Origin: Amphirosellinia nigrospora
Taxonomy: Eukaryota > Ascomycota > Sordariomycetes > Xylariales > Xylariaceae
Direction: 5' to 3'
Length of the DNA stretch: 64,000 nucleotides
Assembly: GCA_004123355.1 (NCBI GenBank)
Contig: SCHM01000007.1
Location: 1,116,001 to 1,180,000 of the forward strand
Position 1 is the stretch's first letter. Each line of letters opens with the position of its first letter. This document shows, in pieces, positions 46,530 through 56,330 of the stretch. Under the pieces are notes generated by a model. It was not told where the DNA came from and did not search any database. It was given only the letters and a program-made list of their open reading frames with translations. A program made the position numbers and the translations under genes.

Positions 46530-48888
46530 AGGGTAAGGTAGCCTGTTTTCCCCGGTGCTAGCGCCGGTGCTAGGAATGTGGCTTTTGTCATCGCTGTCTT
46601 CAAGATCTCGAGGTCGCGCTGTATCTCCAACTCTCTAGCTTTGGATCCTGCCCTGAGCTGGTTTATGGCGGCCGCAGTACCTTTGTTACCAGAGTTGATC
46701 TGTTCCCTTGTACTCGCTGCGATGTCTTCTAACAGGGCTTCTCGAATGTCCTGGATTGTCTGATCCGCCGTCTCAGTGGTCGTAAGAACTTCCAGCCGCT
46801 GGCTGCCGACTTTGAGCTCTGCCCTCAGTGTTTCAATTAAGTGCTAATTCTCGGCTTCAGACTTCGCCAGATCATCCTTGACATCCTGACTCCTTCCGTG
46901 AGCCGCTGGTTATGAGGCTTGAGGTCCTCCTTTATGTTGGCTATACGCTCTGCCAGCCGAAGATCGCCAGCTTGGCGTTCGGCTTGGCGTTGGGAGGTGA
47001 GTTCGGTTTTCAGCTTGTCTCTATTCTCACAAAGCTCTTCTGATAGGTCGTCTTTTGACATGTTACCAAGCTTTGGCTTTTTATGCTGCATTATATCAAA
47101 TAGACAAGACTTCCGCTTAGTCCCCCGACTATACGTTGTCCCAGTGAAGAAGTCATCGTCTATTTCGTTGTCAATAGTCCCAGCGGGCGTATCTAGGATG
47201 TCTGCCGATTCTGTTGGATCTTTAGGGGCCGGTGGAAGGTCTTGTCGCTTTCCGTGTAATAACTGCAACTGGTGTAGTGCGGGCGACGAAGGGAGCGGAA
47301 TATTACCAAAAAGCATACTAGGAGCTCTTTGTACATCGCTATCGCCGGTTGCTCCTTCAGGGGCAATAGGGAAGTGATTAGAATAATCAGCGGTGTTATT
47401 GATCTCACCGACGTCGCTCAAGGCCGCAGTTATCTGTCGTAAGATGCTAGATTGAACATCTGTAAGCGCGGCTGTCAAGGTGGAAGGCACGTCGACGAAT
47501 AGCATCTGCCGCTGCCATGTCGTAAGCTTGAGGCTTTCGCCCGTCTTCGAATTGAACAGGTTCTTGTAGTGAGGACTGTGTAGAGCCGGAGCCGGAGACG
47601 GACCATTCTCGCGCTCGCGGACCATTTCCAGCAAGAAGCGATTGCGAAGCTCATCAAGTGAGATCATGCTCAAAGCATATTGCGTAAGGTCCCTATCTTT
47701 TAGGGTGTCTAGAAAGCAGGTGGCCATACGTGACGAATTCGCTTTGATAAAGCTGCTAGCCGGCTTGTAGCTCTCCTCCAGGCGACTCAGCTCATTTACA
47801 GTACTCATACAGGACTCAAAGGCCTACATCTCACCAAGTCGTCCAATTGCAATATTCGCGTTACTCGCCACGTAGTCTTGTAGTCCGACGTCCTCCATGT
47901 CGAGAAGCATATACGCTTCCGGAGTCGCAAAGTCCACCAACTTGCCTAGCCTGTAGATGTTACAAAGACGATGGATTCTGGCTAAGAACAATGACCGGAT
48001 AATGAGCTGTCCTTAGAGATGCTTAGCGCTAGCAACTCGATTGGCCCAGTGCTCACACCATCTCCAGAGGACTCCTTTCTTATCGAGCAGGAGGGACTGT
48101 AGCCATATCCTCGACTGCTGAGGCGCCTCGCTTCCGTCCGGGTCGAAGTACCGACGCAGGACATCACCCGACACCAGCACAGGGGCCTCGCTTTCGGGCA
48201 CACCGGGCCCTCACTGGCTTTTCTATCCCTGCCATTGTCCCCGTCATTGCCCATAAGTCCACTGACATCATGCCCTCCACCGCTGGCACCGTGATCATCG
48301 TCAGGGTCCGTTTTTTTTATCCCGACTAGCACTACGATCATGCGGCGTCGTTATGGCACCAGCGGGCAGCGGGGTGCGCCGCAAGGTAAGGCCTTGGGCC
48401 CATTCTGGCAGGTATGGCTTCATGTCCTGTCGGCACTGGGGAAATTCCTTACCGAAAAGTCTGTCGTAGTCTGCGAGTGCTAGTGGGAGTTCCGTTCTGC
48501 GATGCTCCTCTGGCAAAAGGCATGACTCGAGGTTTGTACTATTTATGCATTCAGAGTAGCGCGAGGACCGGTCATCCAACTGATCTGTAACTCGTCGATT
48601 CGAGCCGAGACCTTCGACAGCTTATCAGGATAGCTGATAGCCAGCATGGCGAGTATCCCGCAGGGGTAAGCAGTCAAGGTGCGCTCCAATGTCGACAAGT
48701 CGGCTATCGTCTTGCAATTCGTCCGATTCGACGAATCTGGCCAGCAATGGGTCCCAAGCTCTCATGCATAGGTATTTCTCAGTAAGGTATGTGCTTCGAA
48801 TTGGCGCGAAGTAGACGGACCACCACACTAACATGCGCAAGGATGCGGTAATCTCCCCTCCACCGTGCACGAAGTCGCTCGTCCTCAA
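46530..48888 (-). pseudogene. Large unidentified gene with C-terminal coiled coil, broken
   Basis: Minus-strand coding runs from about 48,888: a piece with LVWWSVYFAPIRSTYLTEKY and SRLVDIGAHLDCLPL, then LALADYDRLFGKEFPQC and MKPYLPEWAQGL, then RYFDPDGSEAPQQSRIWL and VLWRWCEHWANRVASAKHL. From about 48,201 one frame continues to 46,837 interrupted by two in-frame stops (about 48,013 and 47,824); its last open part is 323 codons (47,808-46,837). That part holds a basic patch (GTKRKSC ... QHKKPKLG), a possible nuclear signal, and a long charged helix (ENRDKLKTELTSQRQAE). After a frameshift near 46,885 the coiled coil goes on as DDLAKSEAEN, a stop, then HLIETLRAELKVGSQRL and REQINSGNKGTAAAINQL to about 46,530. 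The stops are of the kind CAA or CAG to TAA or TAG. Family not recognised. Confidence 0.6.
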
Positions 48889-49319
48889 CTCGCCAGATTC
48901 CGACTGGTATGTAACTCAAACAAAAGTAGGTAGGCTATTTGGTAATTATTGCTCCTAGAATATGCTGTCAGGATTATGCCACCTTCGCAACGTCGCAAGG
49001 ACCCGTGATATCCCAAGCCGTAACTTAAGTAGCCATTGGGGAGGGGCAACGGATACCAACGTCATGCTCGTGAGGGTTGATACTCAATTTCTTTCCGGAG
49101 TAGATAGTAACGCAATATAACGCCGCCGATAATATGCTTTGGCGAAATACCAAATATGATTTCTCATATTTCGGCGCAAAGGATGATTAGACTTCAAAAT
49201 GATTGAAGGGAAGAGCTGTAGACTTACCTCCTAGGTACCTAATAAGTACCTACCAAATTTGGACATCATGTCTGCTGAATATGCATAGAGATTACACACA
49301 AAATAAAATCTATGCCGTT
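48889..49319. other. No recognisable gene
   Basis: Nothing supported beyond scattered short frames. The word CTAGGTACCTAATAAGTACC near 49,230 is a short local repeat. Confidence 0.4.
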
Positions 49320-49573
49320 TAATTATACATACCAAGCACCGAAAGGATTGCTACAGCCATGTCGGCTAGACATAGCAAAAAAATCAAAAGGGGCGGCCAC
49401 CTGCTTTGCGGCAGGTGTAGGGGTGTGGAGTACTCATAGGCCCAAATAGAATATGCACCCTTGTCCTTCGGGACTAAACACATTGCTACAACCACTTGGT
49501 ACAGCCAGGACTTGAACACTAAACCTTAAGCCGTAAGAGTACTAGCATACAGCGAAAGTCCGCTATGCCATAT
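49320..49573 (-). mobile_element. SINE-like element with tRNA-type pol III promoter
   Basis: On the minus strand the head contains an A-box-like word TGGCATAGCGG (49,570-49,560) and a B-box-like word GTTCAAGTCC (49,517-49,508) at tRNA-like spacing, followed by CTGGCTGTACCA, like a tRNA 3' end. The cloverleaf stems do not close well, so it is not a working tRNA gene. The body runs to about 49,320 and holds a hairpin (GTCCCGAAGGAC) and an AT-rich end (TGTATAATTAAAC). No second copy is in the window, so the call rests on promoter words only. Confidence 0.4.
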
Positions 49574-50270
49574 AGAAGTTAGTTATCAATACACCCCCGG
49601 GGCGGGTTAGCCGCAAGGGCAACCCGCCAGTCAATTACAGTGCCCTAAAGTGAGTGCCCTATAGTGCCCTATAGTAGCCGTACCCTAATTATTAGGACAT
49701 GATGTCGGAACTGGACATGGTCTCTATTTACTGGACATGGTCTCTATTCTACGTAAGACGGTCGATTTCTTAAGGGTGTCTAAAAATACTAGGATTTCAT
49801 ACACAAAAGCCTTGCAGCAATAGTAAAAGCAGAACAAATTTTTATGTATAATTGCAGAGACCTTTACAGCCATTGACCGCCTTGCTGCAATCATGTCCTA
49901 CACCCCGGCCCCCGCGGGGCGCTATGGTACCTACAGTAGGTAGGTACTTAGATAGTTACGCGCTTGTTGGTGTAAGCGGGGGCTTCAGTGTATATCTACT
50001 TACATATAGGAATTAATGCTGTAAGATTCAAATTCTGGACCCGGTTGTCGAGGCCGAGAGATACAACACATTGATCTAGTATCTATTACGCTTGACATAT
50101 CATCAACTCGCCAATACACACTAAATAAGGCGTAATGTGATCTCACTTGCAAGAATTAACTGATCATGGCTGATAGTAGTATCATGATGCTGTTGTTCTT
50201 ATTTATTGGATGGCCCCATCTGATTAGTCCTCGTTGCCTTTCTCGCTTGCCTAGATAGCAAGCTGCCCCG
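49574..50270. other. Intergenic with hairpin and short tandem repeats
   Basis: About 49,602-49,631 forms a strong hairpin (GGCGGGTT ... AACCCGCC, inner GCC-GCAA-GGC). GTGCCCTATA is repeated near 49,650-49,675 and ACTGGACATGGTCTCTATT is repeated in tandem at about 49,712-49,757. CCCCGGCCCCCGCGGGG near 49,902 is another GC-rich palindrome. No gene. Confidence 0.5.
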
Positions 50271-50279
50271 AGAGCTTTA

Positions 50280-51870
50280 AAATCAAGTCGGGCTGTACGT
50301 TAACCCCTTGCGTTGGTTTTACCACTTGCATAGGTACTACCGAAGTCTTCTTTGTTACATGTGGTAAACCAGCAAGCTTAGAGATCATCTCCGCTCCGAA
50401 AAGTCCTTTCGTGTTAATCTGGGAAGCTTTATATTGTTGGGATATGCGGCTTCTTGGCATCCGTGCCAACTTCTCAAGCTTATCACGCGGTGAGGTATCT
50501 ACTGACCACTATCTCTTTGAATGCCGCTTCGGCAGAGTGACTTTCAAAGGAAGCTTGGCTCGTAGATCATTTCTGGGATTTAGAACGTCTTGGACGCCTT
50601 CGGGCCCAGGTACCGTTTGGTAAACTTAAGTGTAAATCGGATCAGTAGCGGTCTCGGATCTTTAATAGGGTCTGTAGGATCCCGTCGTAGGGCCACCTCG
50701 ATATCTCCGAAGCGTATTTGTAGGATCGACGCTGGTCGAGAGCCAGCCGGCGCCAGCAGGAGGAGGAACAGGATTGCTAAAATGCGTTGCTCACTGAGCT
50801 TGAAGGTCTTTTCTGTCGTACGTAGGGTCGTGTCGAGCTGAAGGGCAATTTTCTGTTTCGCCGCTCGTTCAAAGGCAATTCGGAAAGCGCACTAGAACGT
50901 CACAAGAGAGCTCCGCTTGCGAAATCCTTGTTTCGCTTTGCCGGTGATACTCTTCTCCTGACAGAGCCTCCAGTCGAAGAAGCAATAGATGACTCTGGGT
51001 GAAACACCACGATAGATTGACTTGAGATCTTCCTTGCGTAGAACCTTTGCGCAGAATCTACCACTGTTAGCTTGTCGGATACGCGCGAGCGACAGGGCAG
51101 TATGACACACAACTCCCATTCCTTTTCGGCATTGCGAATCAGTCTTTCCGTCCCAGCAGAGTACTCCTTGCGTGTGAAGGGCTCTTCATCCAGGTTCATA
51201 ACTAATTGTTTCCATTCCTTGACAGGATGGGTGTTGCCATTACACAGGACTTCTTCGTCATCTATAGTCTGGTCCGGTAGCTGTACATCGTCCGCGGCAT
51301 GGCCTTCGAGGTCAGTAGCTGCATCGCGGACAGATAGTGCGTTGGTAGCGCGAGCAAGGTCCAAGTGGTCCTCGTCGAGATTATCTTCCCAGTTACCATT
51401 CCTTCGTCGTCGAGGTATTCACCCCAAGCTGTAGTGCTACAGTGGAGGATTTGATAAAATCATGCTGCTCGATGACTTCGTCGTCGTCATTGTTATTATT
51501 GTCGGATTCTGGAGTAGCGATGTATTCGGATTCAGTGTCATTGTTAAATTCCGATTCCTGACATTCCTTCGGATTTGCCACCCTGCGTTGGGACATACGC
51601 GATGATGGACGTGGAGTTCCTACAGGAGATACGGGCGTTTGTTTTTGAGAGTGACGAAGTCGAGACCGTCGGAGTCGAGACTTCCAGTCTTGGCTGATGA
51701 CATAGTGTTCAGGGTTCGGCACTATTGCTGTTGTTGTCGTTAATTTTGTGCTATTTCTGTCTGTGGTTCTGTTTGTGTTGTTCTTGTTCTTATTTTTGCT
51801 TGTATTGGTGTTATCCTTGCTGTTCTTATTACCGCTGTTGCCAATTCTGATCCACTGCTTGCAAAGGAGG
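50280..51870 (-). pseudogene. DUF3435-type tyrosine recombinase relic (Starship captain family)
   Basis: DUF3435 proteins are fungal tyrosine recombinases that include the captains mobilising Starship giant elements and related standalone genes. The minus strand reads an Asn-rich low-complexity N-terminus (about 51,845-51,730), VPNPEHYVISQDWKSRL and an acidic stretch (51,722-51,393), then in another frame NTHPVKEWKQLVMNLDEEP and RKEYSAGTERLIRNAEKEWE (51,364-51,100). After another shift come KEDLKSIYRGVSPRVI, FFDWRLCQEKSITGKAKQG and FRKRSSLVTFW (about 51,030-50,890), then SEQRILAILFLLLLAPAG, SRPASILQIRFGDIEV and FTLKFTKRYLGPKASKTF (about 50,800-50,590) and IPEMIYEPSF. The Arg in GSRPASIL fits the first catalytic Arg of the family. 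The C-terminal His-x-x-Arg and Tyr region was not found. Frameshifts and stops show it is dead. No element ends could be assigned to it. Confidence 0.75.
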
Positions 51871-52426
51871 CAAAGGAGGCACGCTAGGATAAATCAAAGA
51901 CGGAGGGCAATCGCAGCCTCAACGTAGCACATGCTTCGAGACGTCTACGTGCACGCTGCAAAGGAACATAGGTAGGTACCCACACATAGTTAGCAAGGGC
52001 CTGGTACCTAAGGTACCTTATCTTACCTAAGTAAGTACCTACTTGTTTCCCAGGCTCCTTCTTCACCTTGCAACCCACGAGGTCAAACTTTACTACGCAA
52101 AACGCCCTCCACGCCCAGTTCGCGATCTTCTTCTTCAACCCAATTTGAGATTTACATGCAGCTGTCGCCTTGGGTGTCTACGGTATCTACTGTATCAGTC
52201 GGGCGCACAGCAGCTGTTGTCACTGGAACACAACGCCGCGACCTGCCGCGATTGCTTATACATTTCATCTCCCGCTGGAGCTGCGCTTCATTTGATCACA
52301 CTTCATTTTCTCATTTACGCCTCTTGTACGCATATTCCCAGAGAGCTGGCATATAGCGCCAAATCCCAGATCTTGTACCCACTCCAGATACCATACGAAC
52401 GGATCCCAGTTATATATCTGCCCAAG

Positions 52427-53606
52427 ATGGCCATCAACGATGAGGTCCCCGGGCTTGAGGTCTTCGTGCGCTGCAACGGGCAAACACTAGCAGAATACGA
52501 AGATCCGCACGCCGACGACAATAACGACGTAGCTGCTTGTCCGATGACAACCAAGTATATTGAGTGTATCGATGATGCCGAGTTTGAGGTCACTATTCGC
52601 ATCCACTCCGACTACCAGTGGGGATATCGCAACCATGTCGTTGGTGCTGCAACTTATGTAGATGGACAGTTCATCCAGCATCCTGTCTTCCGCAACGATA
52701 AGATACGTGCTAGCGGATATGCAGAATGCCATATTCGTGGACCTGAACGATATTCTGACAGCAACGGCTCTTGGTTGCTACAGAAATTTAAGTTTGCCGC
52801 CGTGAAGACAAGTGCGTGCCCCAATCCAAGTCCCAGTCCTTCTTTATTAACCAGCGTGACAGTTGATGATACCCGAAAAGAGCGCGTGGAGAGCGAACTT
52901 GAAGTCGCAGAAAACCTTGGTACTATCGAGGTTGAATTCAAAAGAATCATCGAGGTCGGTCCCCAGCGGTGATGGCACTCGTGCTGCCAATTCAAGCTCT
53001 TTGGAACTAGCAGAAAGGTCCTTGAAAGGGAAAGAAGTTTCGCATGGCACATCGTAAGCGCTCGACGACTACCCTTTTTTTCGAGTAACAATTCAGCTTA
53101 CATCATTTAGATACGGTGCCGGCCAAGTAATCAAGGCCCCAATTTTATTAGTAGTTACGATATAGAGGAGGACAATGGCCCTATTCTCATCATTAGATTT
53201 ATTTATCGGTCTAGAGGTGTGTTTACACCCGCACATAGGCGTCACAGCCTCAACTAACAACAAAATATCACAGATGCTCTCAAGCGCGAGTTCATCATTC
53301 CACGTACCCCGTCCGTCTCGCCCAGTCTTGATGATTTGACACCCGCCGAGAGAGATCGTCTAGCCAGAGAACGACTAGACCAACTACGGGTAAGTCACGC
53401 TCTCTTGTTCGTGCATAAAATTCGTTATCTCATAACACTTGTTTTAGGAGATGAAGATCAAACAAGAGAACATAGTCCCCACGATCAAACGCGAGTTCGG
53501 CGAAATCGTTGACCTAACGACAGAGGCCCCGGCGCCTCCGGCTACAAAGAAAACACGTCTCAGCGATGGCAGACAAGTGGATGTGATAGATCTGACAGAC
53601 GATTGA
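52427..53606 (+). CDS. DUF7918 family protein, at least four exons
   Basis: DUF7918 proteins are common fungal proteins of unknown function. The start is placed at MAINDEVPGLEVFVRCNG (context CCAAGATGG); an open frame extends 128 codons further upstream but looks like leader. The beta-rich domain follows: YIECIDDAEFEVTIRIH, AATYVDGQFIQHPVF, WLLQKFKFAAV, LGTIEVEFKRI. Then, in another frame, ANSSSLELAERSLKGKEVSH (to about 53,057) and, after an intron, SSYDIEEDNGPILIIRFI. Two introns are clear: 53,217-53,273 (GTGTGT ... CTAAC ... CACAG) and 53,390-53,447 (GTAAGT ... TTTTAG). They join RSR-DALKREFIIPRTPS to LDQLR-EMKIKQENI. The protein ends VDVIDLTDD at 53,606. Near 52,950, and again around the first intron (about 53,052-53,110), the frame does not join cleanly, so the gene has either one or two frameshifts or a splice I cannot see. 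Confidence 0.65.
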
Positions 53607-54079
53607 GAGAGGCAAGTCGCCAAGTTGCAACAAGATGGTTTTATATCTCGGGATCCAGTATTTTCTGCTTTGATGTTTTCTACGTATCACTATGCTAGAA
53701 GCCGGTTTGCTATGTGTAATGACTGGTCTATGAGGCCGCCGCCGTAAGGGATAGTTTTGTTGTCTTAGATTAAGACAATACAAGTCACGCACTCTCGTAT
53801 TCTGTGGCGTAGACAAAGCCACGTGTCAGTTGGGGCGGGCGATTGACAGGGTTTGATAGACCTTGAGTAACTTTATTCATTGCCGAGATAGTGGGATATA
53901 TAATTGAAATGCGCCAGCCGTTTTTATGAGCAAACCAAGCCTCACAATAGCACGAATTGGTCTGCGCACAGTACTTGTGAGGCTCCCTCGAGGTTACTAA
54001 GCGGGCAGCCCACCTGGAGGTGAACGACTATCACGTTCGATAGATACACGTCGGTTAATTACAGGTAGGATTTACATAT
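53607..54079. other. No recognisable gene
   Basis: Downstream of the DUF7918 gene; no frame, repeat or RNA gene I can support. Confidence 0.4.
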
Positions 54080-54150
54080 TGTGACGGACAAAACGACGCC
54101 GTTGTCGCCATCTGGCTATAACGGTATATAGACTCCACATCTCCGCGACA
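54080..54150 (+). mobile_element. 71-bp element, TSD CATAT
   Basis: Starts TGTGACGGACAAAACG and ends CACATCTCCGCGACA, with CATAT on both sides (54,075-79 and 54,151-55). A copy of the same length with five differences lies at 58,779-58,849 with its own duplication. It belongs by its ends to the xGTxACG group and is the smallest member. Confidence 0.85.
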
Positions 54151-54499
54151 CATATTACTCCTAGAGATATATTATGCAAGAAGTTACTACTTTTAACTGC
54201 TACTGAACGGAAGCGAGGAGCTGCCGGAGGTTTCTATCCTTCTACATAGGCTCCGTAGTAACGTGTGTAACATTTAGCCTCGCGATTTTAGAACTCAAGA
54301 ACCCTCATTTTAGATATATAGCGGGCAATCATGTCCCATCACTTGGTGGTTATTTGACGACCGGGCATAAAGCAAATATATCTACCACCACTATGCCATT
54401 ACCGTACTTACTTACCCTTCGCCTCGTCCTCTGGCCACTCACCATGATAAATGGCTGGAAGCGTAGCCTCAGGGGAACCTAGAATGCCCTTCTAGGCCC
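54151..54499. other. No recognisable gene
   Basis: No feature supported. Confidence 0.4.
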
Positions 54500-55180
54500 T
54501 TGACTCGGAATCCAACGCAATGGAAACTGATACAAATTTCCCCAGCGGTGCCTACTATTATGGTGCCACCCGGCGGCGAAGTGTTCATTCACATTACAAA
54601 GAATTACACTCACATCACGGTGTCTGTGACAAGGGCTTGTGTCCAAGTGCTTGTAAATTGGAGTTCAATTCAACTAAGAATATCTTTGGGGTCTCTAGGG
54701 GCTCTGGTTGCCAAATTGTGACTTGAATGTAACCTCGCATATGCCGTCAATTTACAGACAAATTCTAGGACCTTGTTCTCCTCGCAGGCCTCCGCGGGTA
54801 TGACTCCTCGAGAATGCTATTCTGCCACTATGCTCATGTCTCGACCCACGATAATGATCAGAGTGAAATTGGCCTCCTAGACTCTCCAGAATTCTATGTG
54901 GTTCCTGTGGCCATGTCCTATGACTGGTCCGTGTGTCAGTGTTGACAAACACAGACTAGGTGAAGGCTGGCTCTCCACGACCGCGCCCGTGCTTCAAGGT
55001 GTACATATGCAATCCACGGATGAAGGTGTTATGATTACCGCAACAAACCCCGGCCGTCGCCCGAGAACCATGAATATCCACACGAATAGGCGAGTTCGTG
55101 TTGGTCCAGGAAAGAATTTTCAACACATGTGTCTCCCCATAATTCTATTTATTGCCCTCGCTGGTCTGTTTAACGGTTGA
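54500..55180 (+). other. Possible coding relic, unrecognised
   Basis: Overlapping plus-strand frames give coding-like pieces: SGAYYYGATRRRSVHSHY and GVCDKGLCPSACKLEFNS (54,520-54,726), and WFLWPCPMTGPCVSVDKH with GEGWLSTTAPVLQGVHMQ (54,896-55,180). They do not join in one frame and I do not recognise a family. It may be a small cysteine-containing protein gene that has decayed, or a chance open region. Confidence 0.25.
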
Positions 55181-55629
55181 CTTGTCAGATGATAGATCCT
55201 CACATGACGTAGATACAGTACGTTCAACAAGCTTACACACGATGGTAAATTATAAGTCGCAAAGGTTTACATCGACCACATTCATATGTAAGAACAAAAG
55301 TGCTAAGAAGGTTGGGGCAAGGGGAATGTTTTCATTGATGTCAGCATTTTGATTTATTTCGATTGAGTTATAAAGGTTGAAGTACCTACTGGAGACAGCC
55401 CTGAGGTTTGGGTACCTAGTAACCGATTTATGAATAAAGCCTTATCGATAGGTAAATTAAAGGTAGTATTTAGGTACTAGGTAGGTAGGTAGACAGCAGC
55501 TGCGTTTATGACCTTTCAGCCCTCATAGCTAACTCGCGCATGCACTTTCAGCACTTATCATCACACATATGTTGGATTTGTCTTATAGAACGAAATTGAA
55601 TGATATAAGTTTTCACCAGCTTCGTGCAG
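55181..55629. other. No recognisable gene
   Basis: A short direct repeat, GTAGGTAGGTAG, near 55,480; nothing else. Confidence 0.4.
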
Positions 55630-55765
55630 CTGAGGCTGGATCTGCAGGCGCTGGTGGCTGCGCCCCACCACTAGCCACAGCCACACCATGCACAGGTGGA
55701 TCTATTAACAAACTCTCTTCCTTTCAATCAAGCTTTTATTTACAACCCATAATATTCTTCTTAAA
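55630..55765 (-). mobile_element. Fragment of the AGTTACG element joined to a palindrome-flank repeat
   Basis: About 55,635-55,690 is an inverted fragment of the AGTTACG-ended element (GGATCTGCAGGC, CCCCACCACTAGCCACAG). About 55,692-55,762 matches the sequence right of the palindrome at 28,552-28,620 (GTGGATCT, TCTCTTCCTTTCAATCAAGC, TTACAACCCATA). The same two sequence families therefore meet here and in the composite element at 27,246-28,865. Confidence 0.6.
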
Positions 55766-56330
55766 GCGGTGCCTCGCCATGCAGTTCTATTGCAGACACC
55801 ATACCATACCAAAACCATCGTCTTTAGATCTCTTGAGGTCAAGAGACACCTTTCCTGTGGTGGCAATCAACGCGCGCGCCATCTACACGACTACAGCGAA
55901 GCCAAGCCCTTAGCGCCGATTCCTCTTGGACTCTTCTTACCCTTGCACCCTCGCGAAGACTCTGAGTAGGTAAGCTAGCGTTTCTTAGCCCTGAAAATCA
56001 CCTCCGTATCCTAGACGTACCCAGTCTCCAAGGCAGTTGCTGAAGTTACTGTGAAGTCGCAGACGTTGCGGATTCCCTTACTGTGAAGTTCTTGAATGCC
56101 CCAGTTCGCTGTTGACGTTCATGAATGTACCAGCTCTATTGTTGAAATTACGGTCATGATTTACACATACCCTATCCTATCCCCCCGCATAGTTCATCTT
56201 GTCCCCGATTTATTCATTTATGACGTAGCGAAAGGACGACGAATCCCAGGACAATCACGATCAAGAAGATAGCCTACCTCACGCGCCCGGGCCTGCCCGA
56301 GCACTTACCTGACCAAACACTCGACCTTCA
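55766..56330. other. No recognisable gene
   Basis: A locally repeated ACTGTGAAGT word (56,049 and 56,080) and a similar GTTGACGTTCATGAATG word; possibly the decayed 5' side of the chromovirus fossil. Confidence 0.4.

Noticed and set aside
46919-47377. 152-codon plus-strand open frame
   Set aside because: Antisense shadow of the 323-codon coiled-coil frame on the minus strand; Ser/Arg-rich with no motif.
49500-49573. tRNA gene on the minus strand
   Set aside because: A- and B-box words are present, but the T-arm and acceptor stems do not pair, so a SINE head or tRNA relic is more likely.
52043-52426. N-terminal extension of the DUF7918 protein
   Set aside because: The family normally begins near MAINDEVPGLEV, and the upstream 128 codons look like leader sequence, so the internal ATG at 52,427 was chosen.
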